A stretch of DNA of 64,000 nucleotides from positions 124,001 through 188,000 of the forward strand of contig NZ_JAJQRC010000001.1 in the NCBI RefSeq assembly GCF_046533115.1, read 5' to 3'. This document shows positions 16,126 to 24,286 of this stretch, piece after piece. Source of the DNA: JAIRMO01 sp046533115. GTDB taxonomy: Bacteria; Spirochaetota; Spirochaetia; Treponematales; Breznakiellaceae. The translations under genes were made by a program, and so were the position numbers. The notes under the pieces were generated by a model. That model saw nothing but the letters and a program-made list of their open reading frames with translations. It had not been told where the DNA came from and did no database searches. Position 1 is the stretch's first letter. The number at the start of each line of letters is the position of its first letter.

Positions 16126-17908
16126 AGGTAAGGTCAGGAGAATTTCCGGCCCCATCATCCGTGCATCGGGACTCGGTGGGGCGGGACTTTTTGATGTGGT
16201 GGAGGTGGGGGAAAAACGGATCATCGGCGAGATAGTCCGCCTTGAACAGGACGAGGCGGTGATCCAGGTATATGAGGATGAGACGGGTCTCAAGATCGGC
16301 GCTTCGGCAATATCTACCGGCAGGCCCCTTTCGGCACTCCTCGGTCCCGGACTTATCGGTACCATCTATGACGGGATTCAGCGCCCCCTGGAGGTTCTCT
16401 TTAAGCAAAACGGTCCCTTTATGGCATCGGGCAGTCGAGGGAATCCTCTGGACCCCGCCAAATCCTGGACCTTTGTTCCCGACCAGGAAATCACCGCCCG
16501 GTTAGCCGCGGGAACTGAAGTGAAGGCTCTTCCGGGCTTAACCCTGGGAACGGTTAAGGAAACGGAAAGCATCACCTGTAAAATCATGATTCCCCCTACT
16601 ATTCGGGGAGGCCGGCTTACGGAACTCATCCCCCCCGGGGACTACCCTCCGGATACGGTGGTAGCCCGGACCGATGCGGGGGAGGCCATTCCCCTGGCCC
16701 AATGGTGGCCGGTACGGATCCCCCGGCCCTGTGCGGAGCGGCTTGCCCCGGACAGACCCTTGATCACCGGAGAACGGGTTATCGACGTGTTTTTTCCCCT
16801 CTCCAAAGGGGGTACCGCGGCCATTCCCGGAGGCTTCGGAACCGGTAAAACCATGACCCAGCATGCTATCGCCAAATGGTGCGATGCGGATGTGATCATC
16901 TACATCGGCTGCGGGGAACGGGGCAATGAAATGACCGATGTCCTCACGGACTTCCCCAAACTTACCGACCCCCGTACCGGAAGGTCCCTCATGGAACGAA
17001 CCATCCTTATTGCCAATACCTCCAATATGCCGGTGGCGGCCCGGGAAGTATCCATCTATACCGGGGTTACCCTGGCGGAATTCTACCGGGACATGGGTTA
17101 TCATGTGGCGATCATGGCGGATTCTACCAGCCGCTGGGCCGAGGCCCTCCGGGAGCTTTCGGGCCGTATGGAGGAAATGCCCGCCGAGGAGGGATTTCCC
17201 GCCTACCTCCCCACACGGCTCGCGGAATTTTACGAGCGGGCCGGCCGGGTCCGTACCTATGGGGGGGCTGAAGGGTCTATTTCCATTATCGGAGCGGTTT
17301 CTCCCCCGGGAGGGGATTTTTCCGAACCCGTTACCCAGCATACCAAACGGTTCATTCGGTGTTTTTGGGCTCTGGACCGGGATTTGGCTAATGCCCGGCA
17401 TTATCCCGCCATCAGTTGGATAGACAGTTATTCCGAATATGCCGGGGAAGTGGAACCCTGGTGGGAAAAAGTGAACCCCCAGTGGGCTCCGGTACGCCAG
17501 GAAGCCCTGGACCTTCTTAAAAAGGAGGAACGCCTGTCGGAGATCGTCCGGCTCATCGGCCCCGACGCCCTTCCCGATGATCAACGCCTTATCCTCCTCG
17601 CGGCGGATATCATCAAAAACGGCTTTCTCCAGCAAAATTCCTTTGACGAAGTGGATATGTACTGCATTCCTGCCAAACAGATACGGCTACTGGAACTTAT
17701 TATGGAATTTTATCAGCGATCCCAGGCCTGTATCAAATTAGGGGCGCCCCTGTATAAGATCAACTCCCTTCCCATCCGGGAACGGCTTTCCCGGCTGAAA
17801 AGTGAGGTCAAAAATGACGATCCCGAGGGGCTGTTAAGTTTTGAACGGGAAATGCGGGGGGCTTTGGAAGAACTGGAACGGGGTTACCGGAACCGGGATA
17901 TGTTATGA
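16118..17908 (+). CDS. atpA: V-type ATPase catalytic subunit A
   Basis: 596-aa catalytic subunit hydrolysing or making ATP in the A3B3 hexamer. The P-loop GGFGTGKT is at residues 238-245. The non-homologous region and the typical A-subunit features follow: YIGCGERGNEMTDVL with the catalytic Glu, MADSTSRWAEALRE, and YPAISWIDSYSEY. Start GTG at 16118 with a GGGGAGG ribosome site inside the E gene (8-nt overlap). Length and order (E, A, B) fit bacterial V-type operons. Confidence 0.97.
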   Translation: MIEGKVRRISGPIIRASGLGGAGLFDVVEVGEKRIIGEIVRLEQDEAVIQVYEDETGLKIGASAISTGRPLSALLGPGLIGTIYDGIQRPLEVLFKQNGPFMASGSRGNPLDPAKSWTFVPDQEITARLAAGTEVKALPGLTLGTVKETESITCKIMIPPTIRGGRLTELIPPGDYPPDTVVARTDAGEAIPLAQWWPVRIPRPCAERLAPDRPLITGERVIDVFFPLSKGGTAAIPGGFGTGKTMTQHAIAKWCDADVIIYIGCGERGNEMTDVLTDFPKLTDPRTGRSLMERTILIANTSNMPVAAREVSIYTGVTLAEFYRDMGYHVAIMADSTSRWAEALRELSGRMEEMPAEEGFPAYLPTRLAEFYERAGRVRTYGGAEGSISIIGAVSPPGGDFSEPVTQHTKRFIRCFWALDRDLANARHYPAISWIDSYSEYAGEVEPWWEKVNPQWAPVRQEALDLLKKEERLSEIVRLIGPDALPDDQRLILLAADIIKNGFLQQNSFDEVDMYCIPAKQIRLLELIMEFYQRSQACIKLGAPLYKINSLPIRERLSRLKSEVKNDDPEGLLSFEREMRGALEELERGYRNRDML

Positions 17909-17945
17909 AGGGTATGTTTAAAAAAGGTTCCCGCGGAGGTTTCGT

Positions 17946-19358
17946 ATGAGGGGTATAGAATATCGGGGGCTTTCCCGGATTGAGGGTCCGGTGGTATTCA
18001 CCAGCCGGGGCCGGAATGTGGGGTTCAATGAGGTAGTTGCGGTTTATGGCCGGGACGAAGAACGGCGCCTGGGCCGGGTGGTAGATATGAGCGAAGACTG
18101 GACCGCCATTCAGCTCTTTGGAAACAATACGGGCCTGTCCGCGGATGACAGCCGGGTGGAATTTCTGGGAAAGCCCATGGAACTCCGGGTGGGTACCGGT
18201 CTTTTAGGCCGGATTTTTAACGGTCTGGGGGAACCCATCGACGGCTATGGGGATATTTTCTCTTCCCTCACCATGGATGTAAACGGCCTTCCCATTAATC
18301 CCTATGCCCGGACCTACCCCCGGGACTTTATCCAGACCGGGATCTCCGCGATTGACGGAATGAATACCCTTATCCGAGGCCAGAAACTGCCGATTTTTTC
18401 GGGAAACGGCCTTCCCCATAATCAGCTTGCCGCCCAGATCGTCCGTCAGGCGAAGATTTTGAACGCCGGTGGGGAGAGTCCTGAGCCTTTTGTGGTGATC
18501 TTCTGTGCCATGGGGGTCAAATATGATGCGGCCCGGTTTTTCCTGGACGGTTTTGAGCGGACCGGGGTTCTGACCAATGTGGTGGTTTTCCTTTCCCTGG
18601 CGGACGCCCCTTCCCTGGAACGGCTGGTGGCACCCCGGTGCGCCCTGACCGCCGCGGAATACCTGGCCTACGAAAAAAACATGCATGTCCTGGTGGTGAT
18701 GACCGATATGACCAACTACTGTGAAGCCCTCCGGGAGGTTTCTTCCGTCCGGGGCGAGGTCCCCAGCCGCAAGGGTTATCCGGGTTACCTCTATTCCGAT
18801 CTGGCAAGCCTCTACGAGCGGGCGGGGAAGATCAGCGATTCCACCGGGTCCATCACCCAGATCCCTATCCTTACCATGCCCAACGATGACATCAGCCACC
18901 CCATCCCGGATCTTTCCGGGTATATCACCGAAGGACAGATCGTCCTGGACCGGGAACTTACCCAGCGGGGGGTCTATCCTCCGGTGGCAGGGCTCCCCAG
19001 TCTTTCCCGGCTCATGAAGGACGGCATAGGCCCCGGCATGACCCGGGAGGATCATAAGGATGTGTCGAGCCAGCTTTTCGCCGCCTATTCCCGGGTCAAG
19101 CAGGTGCGGAATTTGGCTTCCATTATTGGAGAAGAGGAACTTTCCGGGGGGGATAAACAATACCTCAAATTCGGCGAAAAAATGGAACAAATCTTTCTTT
19201 CCCAAGGAGAATTTGAAAACCGAAGTATTGAGCGTACCCTGGATCTGGGTTGGCAGGTACTTACGGAAATTCCCCAGGATGAATTGTTACGGATTAAGCG
19301 GGAATATATTGAAAAATACCTGCTGCCCGCCCAGGCCGCAAGGACGGCGAAACCATAA
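17946..19358 (+). CDS. atpB: V-type ATPase regulatory subunit B
   Basis: 470-aa non-catalytic nucleotide-site subunit of the A3B3 head. It has the B-subunit hallmarks: EYRGLSRIEGPVV at the N-terminus, FSGNGLPHNQLAAQI in place of a complete P-loop, MTDMTNYCEALREVS, GYPGYLYSDLASLYERAG and the SLSRLMKDGIG segment. It follows A by 37 nt. In many V-type operons subunit D comes next; here the next gene, 9 nt downstream, is a fumarase. Confidence 0.97.
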   Translation: MRGIEYRGLSRIEGPVVFTSRGRNVGFNEVVAVYGRDEERRLGRVVDMSEDWTAIQLFGNNTGLSADDSRVEFLGKPMELRVGTGLLGRIFNGLGEPIDGYGDIFSSLTMDVNGLPINPYARTYPRDFIQTGISAIDGMNTLIRGQKLPIFSGNGLPHNQLAAQIVRQAKILNAGGESPEPFVVIFCAMGVKYDAARFFLDGFERTGVLTNVVVFLSLADAPSLERLVAPRCALTAAEYLAYEKNMHVLVVMTDMTNYCEALREVSSVRGEVPSRKGYPGYLYSDLASLYERAGKISDSTGSITQIPILTMPNDDISHPIPDLSGYITEGQIVLDRELTQRGVYPPVAGLPSLSRLMKDGIGPGMTREDHKDVSSQLFAAYSRVKQVRNLASIIGEEELSGGDKQYLKFGEKMEQIFLSQGEFENRSIERTLDLGWQVLTEIPQDELLRIKREYIEKYLLPAQAARTAKP

Positions 19359-19367
19359 ATCGTAACC

Positions 19368-21023
19368 ATGGATAGACAGGATTTACGCCCCCTTATTTCC
19401 AACGCCTTTCAAAAAACCCAATTTAGAACTTTGGTAGCGCCCGGTACCAAGCCGGCTCTTACCGACGGGCGGCTTTGTATCTCCCCGGCACTGCTCCGGC
19501 TGCTCGCGGAGGAAGCCTTCAGTGCCCTGGCCTTTTATTTCCGGGAGAGCCATCTGGAACTTCTCGCAAAACCATTGGCCTGCCCGGAACTTTCCCCCAA
19601 TGACCGGCTGGTACTCTCCTCCCTGCTGGAGAACGCCGTTGTCGCCGCCCGGGGAGAACTGGCCCTCTGTCAGGACACGGGGACCGCAGTGATCTACGGG
19701 TGGAAAGACGAGGGGGTCTATACCGGTGTAGACGACGGGGCGGAGCTGGAGGCGGGGATTGTCCGGGCCTATAAAAAAAACCATCTCCGGTTTTCCCAGA
19801 CCGCCCCCGCTTCTTTTTTTGATGAATATCCGACCGGGAATAACCTCCCCGCCCAGATTCGGCTTGAGGCCCTTCCCGGAGAAGCCGCAAATCCCGGTTA
19901 CCGCTTTCTCTTTGTAGCCAAAGGAGGGGGATCGTCCAATAAGACCGCCTTTTTTTCCAAGACCAAGGCCCTGCTGGAAGAAAAAGCCTTTGCGGCCTTT
20001 TTGGAGGAACAGATCCCCGCCCTGGGGACCGCCGCCTGTCCTCCCTATCGTCTCGCCGTGGTGGTGGGAGGGACCAGTCCGGAATTCAACCTGGAAGTGC
20101 TCAAACTCGCCACCACCGAAATCCTGGATGGGGCCCCCTTTTTTGATACCCATGACGGCTCCGCCGGGCAAAACCGGGGGTGGATTTTTCGGGATTCCTC
20201 TTGGGAAAACCGGATTATGGAAATCGGCAGAAAAAGCGGCCTGGGGGCCCAGTTTGGGGGAACTTCCTTTCTGTTGGATGTCCGGGTCCTCCGTCTTCCC
20301 CGGCATGCCGCCTCCTGTCCTGTTTCCATCGGAGTATCCTGCAATGCCCATCGGAACCTTCTGGCCTTTATCGACGGCGCGGGCATCCATCTGGAAAAAC
20401 TCATCGAGAACCCCGGAGAATTTCTGGCCGAACGGGGTATCGCGGTTTCAGACCTTGGGGACCATGCCGGGGGTACCGGGGAGGGCCTGTCCCGGATAAA
20501 CCTGTCCCGGCCCATGGGAGAGATCCTGGCGGCCCTGTCCCGGCTGCGGGCGGGGGCCCGGGTCCTCCTTTCGGGGAAACTCCTGGTTGCCCGGGACGCG
20601 GCCCATCTCCGGTGGCATACCCTCTTAAGCCGGGGACAGGGACTCCCGGCCTACCTTTTCAAATACCCTGTCTACTATGCGGGCCCCGCGGCAACCCCGC
20701 TGGGTAAGGTGATAGGAAGCCTGGGGCCCACTACGGCCCAGCGGATGGATCCCTATGGGGAGGAATTCATGTCCCAGGGAGCCTCCCTGGTTACCCTGGC
20801 CAAGGGGAACCGGGGCCCCCAATGGAAGGCGGCCTGTAAAAAATACGGGGGCTTCTACCTGGGCGCCATGGGGGGAACCGCGGCCCTTTCCGCGGAACGG
20901 CACGTTCTCTCCGAAGAAATTATCGATTACCCGGACTTGGGCATGGAGGCGGTCAGGCTCATTGAAGTCCGGGACTTCCCGGCCTTTATCCTCATCGATG
21001 ATACCGGACGCGTCTTCCCGTAG
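19368..21023 (+). CDS. fumA: Class I (iron-sulfur) fumarate hydratase
   Basis: Reversible hydration of fumarate to malate by a [4Fe-4S] enzyme. It is a single 551-aa chain with both halves of the two-domain class I enzyme: the N-terminal lyase domain (ELALCQDTGTAVIYG with an Fe-S Cys, GGSSNKTAFF) and the C-terminal swivel domain (GPTTAQRMDPYGEEFMSQGA, KGNRG, KYGGFYLGAMGGTAA). Cys in VSCNAHRN and in the LCQDTG motif are candidate cluster ligands. It starts 9 nt after atpB, so it may be at the end of the ATPase transcript. With the Na+-pumping decarboxylase it suggests C4-dicarboxylate metabolism. Confidence 0.94.
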   Translation: MDRQDLRPLISNAFQKTQFRTLVAPGTKPALTDGRLCISPALLRLLAEEAFSALAFYFRESHLELLAKPLACPELSPNDRLVLSSLLENAVVAARGELALCQDTGTAVIYGWKDEGVYTGVDDGAELEAGIVRAYKKNHLRFSQTAPASFFDEYPTGNNLPAQIRLEALPGEAANPGYRFLFVAKGGGSSNKTAFFSKTKALLEEKAFAAFLEEQIPALGTAACPPYRLAVVVGGTSPEFNLEVLKLATTEILDGAPFFDTHDGSAGQNRGWIFRDSSWENRIMEIGRKSGLGAQFGGTSFLLDVRVLRLPRHAASCPVSIGVSCNAHRNLLAFIDGAGIHLEKLIENPGEFLAERGIAVSDLGDHAGGTGEGLSRINLSRPMGEILAALSRLRAGARVLLSGKLLVARDAAHLRWHTLLSRGQGLPAYLFKYPVYYAGPAATPLGKVIGSLGPTTAQRMDPYGEEFMSQGASLVTLAKGNRGPQWKAACKKYGGFYLGAMGGTAALSAERHVLSEEIIDYPDLGMEAVRLIEVRDFPAFILIDDTGRVFP

Positions 21024-21342
21024 GAAAGCGTGAAATTTAACCACCAAGGCGAAAAAAGAAGGAAGAATGAATAGTGGGCAGTGAGCAAGTGCCTGGCACT
21101 ATGGTTGCTTTGCCCCACCTGTGGTCAATACCCAAACGCCCTATGCATCCCCACCCTGAATCCGCCCGGCGGGTCTGAACCTTATCCTATCAGGTAGACA
21201 CAAAGACAAGTGAGGAATCCAATAGAACTTGATACTCAGATTTCCCCGTAGGGAACCCCCTTCAAAGGCGGTGGGGAGAGTTATCCGGGTACTTAAAAAA
21301 TGTTGTTCGTTCTCTTTCTCTTTTTTGTGTCAAGCTTTTGCA
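21024..21342. other. Intergenic region without a recognisable gene
   Basis: About 320 bp between fumA and the promoter of the peptide ABC operon. It begins with an A/G-rich stretch (AACCACCAAGGCG followed by GAAAAAAGAAGGAAG) resembling degenerate dispersed intergenic repeats. It contains the perfect 13-bp palindrome AGTGCCTGGCACT (21088-21100), which looks like an operator half-site pair or small repeat. No ORF with a ribosome site, tRNA or T-tract terminator is seen. Confidence 0.5.
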
Positions 21343-21371
21343 TTGACACCCCCCTTCGGGACAGATACAAT
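21343..21371 (+). promoter_or_regulatory. Near-consensus promoter abutting the peptide-binding lipoprotein gene
   Basis: TTGACA (21343-21348), a 17-bp spacer and TACAAT (21366-21371), then 6 nt (ACCCCT) and the ATG at 21378. The predicted transcription start falls on the ATG, and there is no Shine-Dalgarno. Confidence 0.75.
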
Positions 21372-21377
21372 ACCCCT

Positions 21378-23204
21378 ATGAAAACTAGCTTACCCCTTAT
21401 TGGCGGTTTTTGCCTGCTTATCGCCTTTGCTTCCTGTACCCGGAGCGAGGAGCTTTCCTCTGAAGCTATCGATGCCTTGAGTACCGAGGGTCTTGAAGGA
21501 ATTCTGGAGAAAACCGTGACCAAACCCTGGCGAGGGGAGGAGTTTGTCCCCGGCAGGGTTGCCGGAACCTGGCGCGACGTTATGTCTGAGGACCCCAAGA
21601 GCTTTAACATCCTCGTGGGCGAACAGGACAGCGCTACCGCCGCCGTGGTGAGGAGTATGTTGGACTGGCTCGTGGACTACGACGTGGTTAAACGGGAGTG
21701 GAAACCCCGGTGCGCTTCCTTTGAAATAACGGCCGACGAAGAAGCGGGTACCATGGACCTCGTCTACACCCTGCGGGACGACCTCTACTGGAGTTACTAT
21801 AATTCGGAGATGAAAATTCCGGTCACCAGCGACGACGTGATCTTCTGGTACAACGAGATAGAGGGGGACCCCGCTTTCCGGAGTTCCGGCTACAACGGTC
21901 AATTCCTTACCCTGGAGGACGGCAGTGAAGGCCATATTGATATAGAAAAAATCGACGATAAACGGTTTGTGTTTCATTTTCCCCGGATTGTAGCGGAACC
22001 CCTCTTAGCCACCAACCGTTCTATCGCCCCCCGGCTTGATTATGGGGATGCCAAACGGGAACGGGGAGTCCAGGGGGTACAGGAGCTTTTCAGCGTGGAC
22101 GGGGACCCCAAAAAGATACCCTCCATGGGAATGTGGTTCCTCACCGAATACACCCCGGGACAGCGGCTGGTGTACAAACGGAACAAGGATTATTGGGACA
22201 AGGACCGTAACGGCCTTTCCATTCCCTATATTGAAGAAGAGATCATCCGGATAATTCCCGATGAAAATACCCAGTTCCTGTTATTTAAAGAGGGACAGAT
22301 CGAATCCTACGACGCCCGTCCCGAGGACCTGGAGGAACTGCTCAATAAACCTGAGGCGGATTACACAGTCTTTAACGCCGAGGGGAGCCTCAGCGCGTCC
22401 TTCTGGACCTTTAACCAGAACCCTAAATACCGGGATACCCCCCAATACGAGTGGTTTACCCAAAAGGAATTCCGTCAGGCCATGAGCTGCCTTTTGAACC
22501 GGGACCGGATCGCCTCCCAGGTTTACCGGGGGCTGGCGGAACCGAAGCTCAACTTCTTCCCCGAGCCGAACCCCTATTACAACCCGGAAATAACATTGGC
22601 ATACCTCTACGATCCCCCTCGGGCCCTGGAATTGCTGGAATCCATCGGCATGAAACGGGACAGCTCAGGAATCCTGCGAGACGACCGGCAGCGGCCGGTA
22701 ACCTTTGACCTCACCATCCGTTCCGAAAGTACTATGGTCGCCGATATCGCTTCGATTATTATGACGGAGCTTTCCCAGGTGGGAATCACGGTGAATATCC
22801 GGGTGGTGGATTTTCAGAAGATGGTCGAACAGCTCTTTACCAGCTTTGAATGGCAGTCCATGTTGATGGGCCTTTCGGGGTCCAATATTTTCCCTACCCA
22901 GGGAAGCAATGTGTGGCCCTCCGACGGGAACCTCCATCTGTGGTATCCCCTGCAGGAAAGTCCCGCCACCGAATGGGAGGCCCGGGTCGATTACCTCTAC
23001 AACGAGGGGGCCTATACCCTGGATCGGGATAAGGCCCGGCTCCTCTGGAACGAGTACCAGGAGATAATCCTGGAACAATGCCCGGTGATATACCTCCTGC
23101 GGCCCCGGAGTTTTTCGGCCCTCCTTAATCGCTGGGATCAGTCCAATGTGTATTACGATAACCTGAACGGGTTTGAGACCACCCATATATTCCTTAAGCC
23201 ATGA
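21378..23204 (+). CDS. Oligopeptide ABC transporter substrate-binding lipoprotein
   Basis: Family 5 extracellular solute-binding protein (OppA/DppA type), 608 aa. The chosen start gives a lipoprotein signal MKTSLPLIGGFC..., lipobox FASC with Cys at ~20. The frame is open back to 21300, but that stretch contains the promoter. The mature protein shows the family features: FRQAMSCLLNRDRIASQVYRG (the conserved arginine/aspartate helix) and FNQNPKYRDTP. It is the first gene of a four-gene transporter operon, and its stop overlaps the next ATG (ATGA). The predicted mRNA is leaderless. Confidence 0.9.
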   Translation: MKTSLPLIGGFCLLIAFASCTRSEELSSEAIDALSTEGLEGILEKTVTKPWRGEEFVPGRVAGTWRDVMSEDPKSFNILVGEQDSATAAVVRSMLDWLVDYDVVKREWKPRCASFEITADEEAGTMDLVYTLRDDLYWSYYNSEMKIPVTSDDVIFWYNEIEGDPAFRSSGYNGQFLTLEDGSEGHIDIEKIDDKRFVFHFPRIVAEPLLATNRSIAPRLDYGDAKRERGVQGVQELFSVDGDPKKIPSMGMWFLTEYTPGQRLVYKRNKDYWDKDRNGLSIPYIEEEIIRIIPDENTQFLLFKEGQIESYDARPEDLEELLNKPEADYTVFNAEGSLSASFWTFNQNPKYRDTPQYEWFTQKEFRQAMSCLLNRDRIASQVYRGLAEPKLNFFPEPNPYYNPEITLAYLYDPPRALELLESIGMKRDSSGILRDDRQRPVTFDLTIRSESTMVADIASIIMTELSQVGITVNIRVVDFQKMVEQLFTSFEWQSMLMGLSGSNIFPTQGSNVWPSDGNLHLWYPLQESPATEWEARVDYLYNEGAYTLDRDKARLLWNEYQEIILEQCPVIYLLRPRSFSALLNRWDQSNVYYDNLNGFETTHIFLKP

Positions 23205-24286
23205 AAAAGCAGGAGCCCGGGGGTATCGTCCTTATCCTTTTACGGCCTTTTTTTCTTTTTAAACAAAAGGCCCCCCTCGTTTCCTATATCCTGGGGCGGC
23301 TTTTTACCATGGCGGTGATGCTTTTTATGTTGGGCCTCGCGGTGTTCGGCCTTATGGAACTGGCTCCCGGAGATATCGTGGATCGGATCATGCTCCAACA
23401 GATCTTCGGGGAAAATCAAATCCGGCCGGGACAGAACCAGCAAATCATGGACCTGGAGCAGCTTGCCGCCCGTCGGGCGGAGTTGGGGCTGGACCAGCCC
23501 TTTTACATTCAGTATTTCCACTGGCTCAGCCGGGTCCTCCGGGGGGATCTGGGGACGAGCCTTATCTCCCGGGCGCCGGTATCCTTTCTCCTCGCCTCCC
23601 GAATCTTCAACTCGGTCCTCCTCAACCTCTTGTCCCTGGTTCTCATCACTTTTTTTTCCTTTGTCCTGGGGGTCTACTTTTCCACCAAGGCGGGGACCAA
23701 AACAGACCTGGCGGTGACCTTTTTTGCCCTGGTCCTCCATGCTTTTCCGGGGATCCTCATGTTGATCCTGCTTCAGCTCTTCGCCTCGGTGACCGGGCTT
23801 TTCCCGGTAACCGCCTATCCTCCCTTCCCCTTTGCCGAAGCGCCGGTGCGGTTTACCTTCTCCTACCTCCATCACGTCTTCCTCCCCCTTCTGGCGGCTT
23901 TTCTGGGGGGTATCGGGGGAACCCTCAGGATGATCCGGGCCACCATGCTGGACCAGTTGGGACAGCCCTATATCACGAGCCTCCGGGCCCGAGGTATCGG
24001 GGAATGGCGGATCTATTTTAATCACGCCTTCCGAAACACCCTGAACCCCTATATCACCGGAAGTGCCAACCTTCTGGCAGGGCTCTTTTCGGGTTCCCTG
24101 ATTCTGGAGATCATCTTCGCCTACCCCGGTATGGGGCGGCTTATGTACGAAGCGGTACTCCAGGAGGATATCAATCTGGTCCTCTCCAATATCATGTTTG
24201 TTTCCTTCCTGGTACTGTTGGGGATGGTTCTCTCGGACATAATCCTGGCCCTGGTGGATCCCAGAATACGGTACGGGAAAGGGTAG
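23201..24286 (+). CDS. ABC transporter permease, OppB/DppB type
   Basis: 361-aa inner-membrane permease of the BPD_transp_1 family with about six membrane helices. The N-terminus has the DppB pattern (YILGRLFTMAVMLF, then LAPGD). The EAA-loop region lies near TSLRARGIGEWRIYFNHAFRN, followed by the GSLILEIIFAYPGMGRL helix typical of OppB. It overlaps the binding-protein gene by 4 nt and abuts the next gene directly (0 nt). It forms the heterodimeric channel with the permease half of the following fusion. Confidence 0.93.
   Translation: MKKQEPGGIVLILLRPFFLFKQKAPLVSYILGRLFTMAVMLFMLGLAVFGLMELAPGDIVDRIMLQQIFGENQIRPGQNQQIMDLEQLAARRAELGLDQPFYIQYFHWLSRVLRGDLGTSLISRAPVSFLLASRIFNSVLLNLLSLVLITFFSFVLGVYFSTKAGTKTDLAVTFFALVLHAFPGILMLILLQLFASVTGLFPVTAYPPFPFAEAPVRFTFSYLHHVFLPLLAAFLGGIGGTLRMIRATMLDQLGQPYITSLRARGIGEWRIYFNHAFRNTLNPYITGSANLLAGLFSGSLILEIIFAYPGMGRLMYEAVLQEDINLVLSNIMFVSFLVLLGMVLSDIILALVDPRIRYGKG

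Noticed and set aside
16538..17635. 365-aa antisense frame over V-ATPase subunit A
   Set aside because: Shadow of a strongly conserved gene; low-complexity His/Gly/Pro composition, no ribosome site.
18204..20390. 333- and 335-aa antisense frames over subunit B and fumarase
   Set aside because: Both are shadows of certain genes and have Gly/His/Pro-rich, non-protein-like composition.
21300..21377. Upstream start of the peptide-binding protein at 21300
   Set aside because: The extra 26 residues contain the promoter, there is no ribosome site, and the lipobox is properly placed only from 21378.
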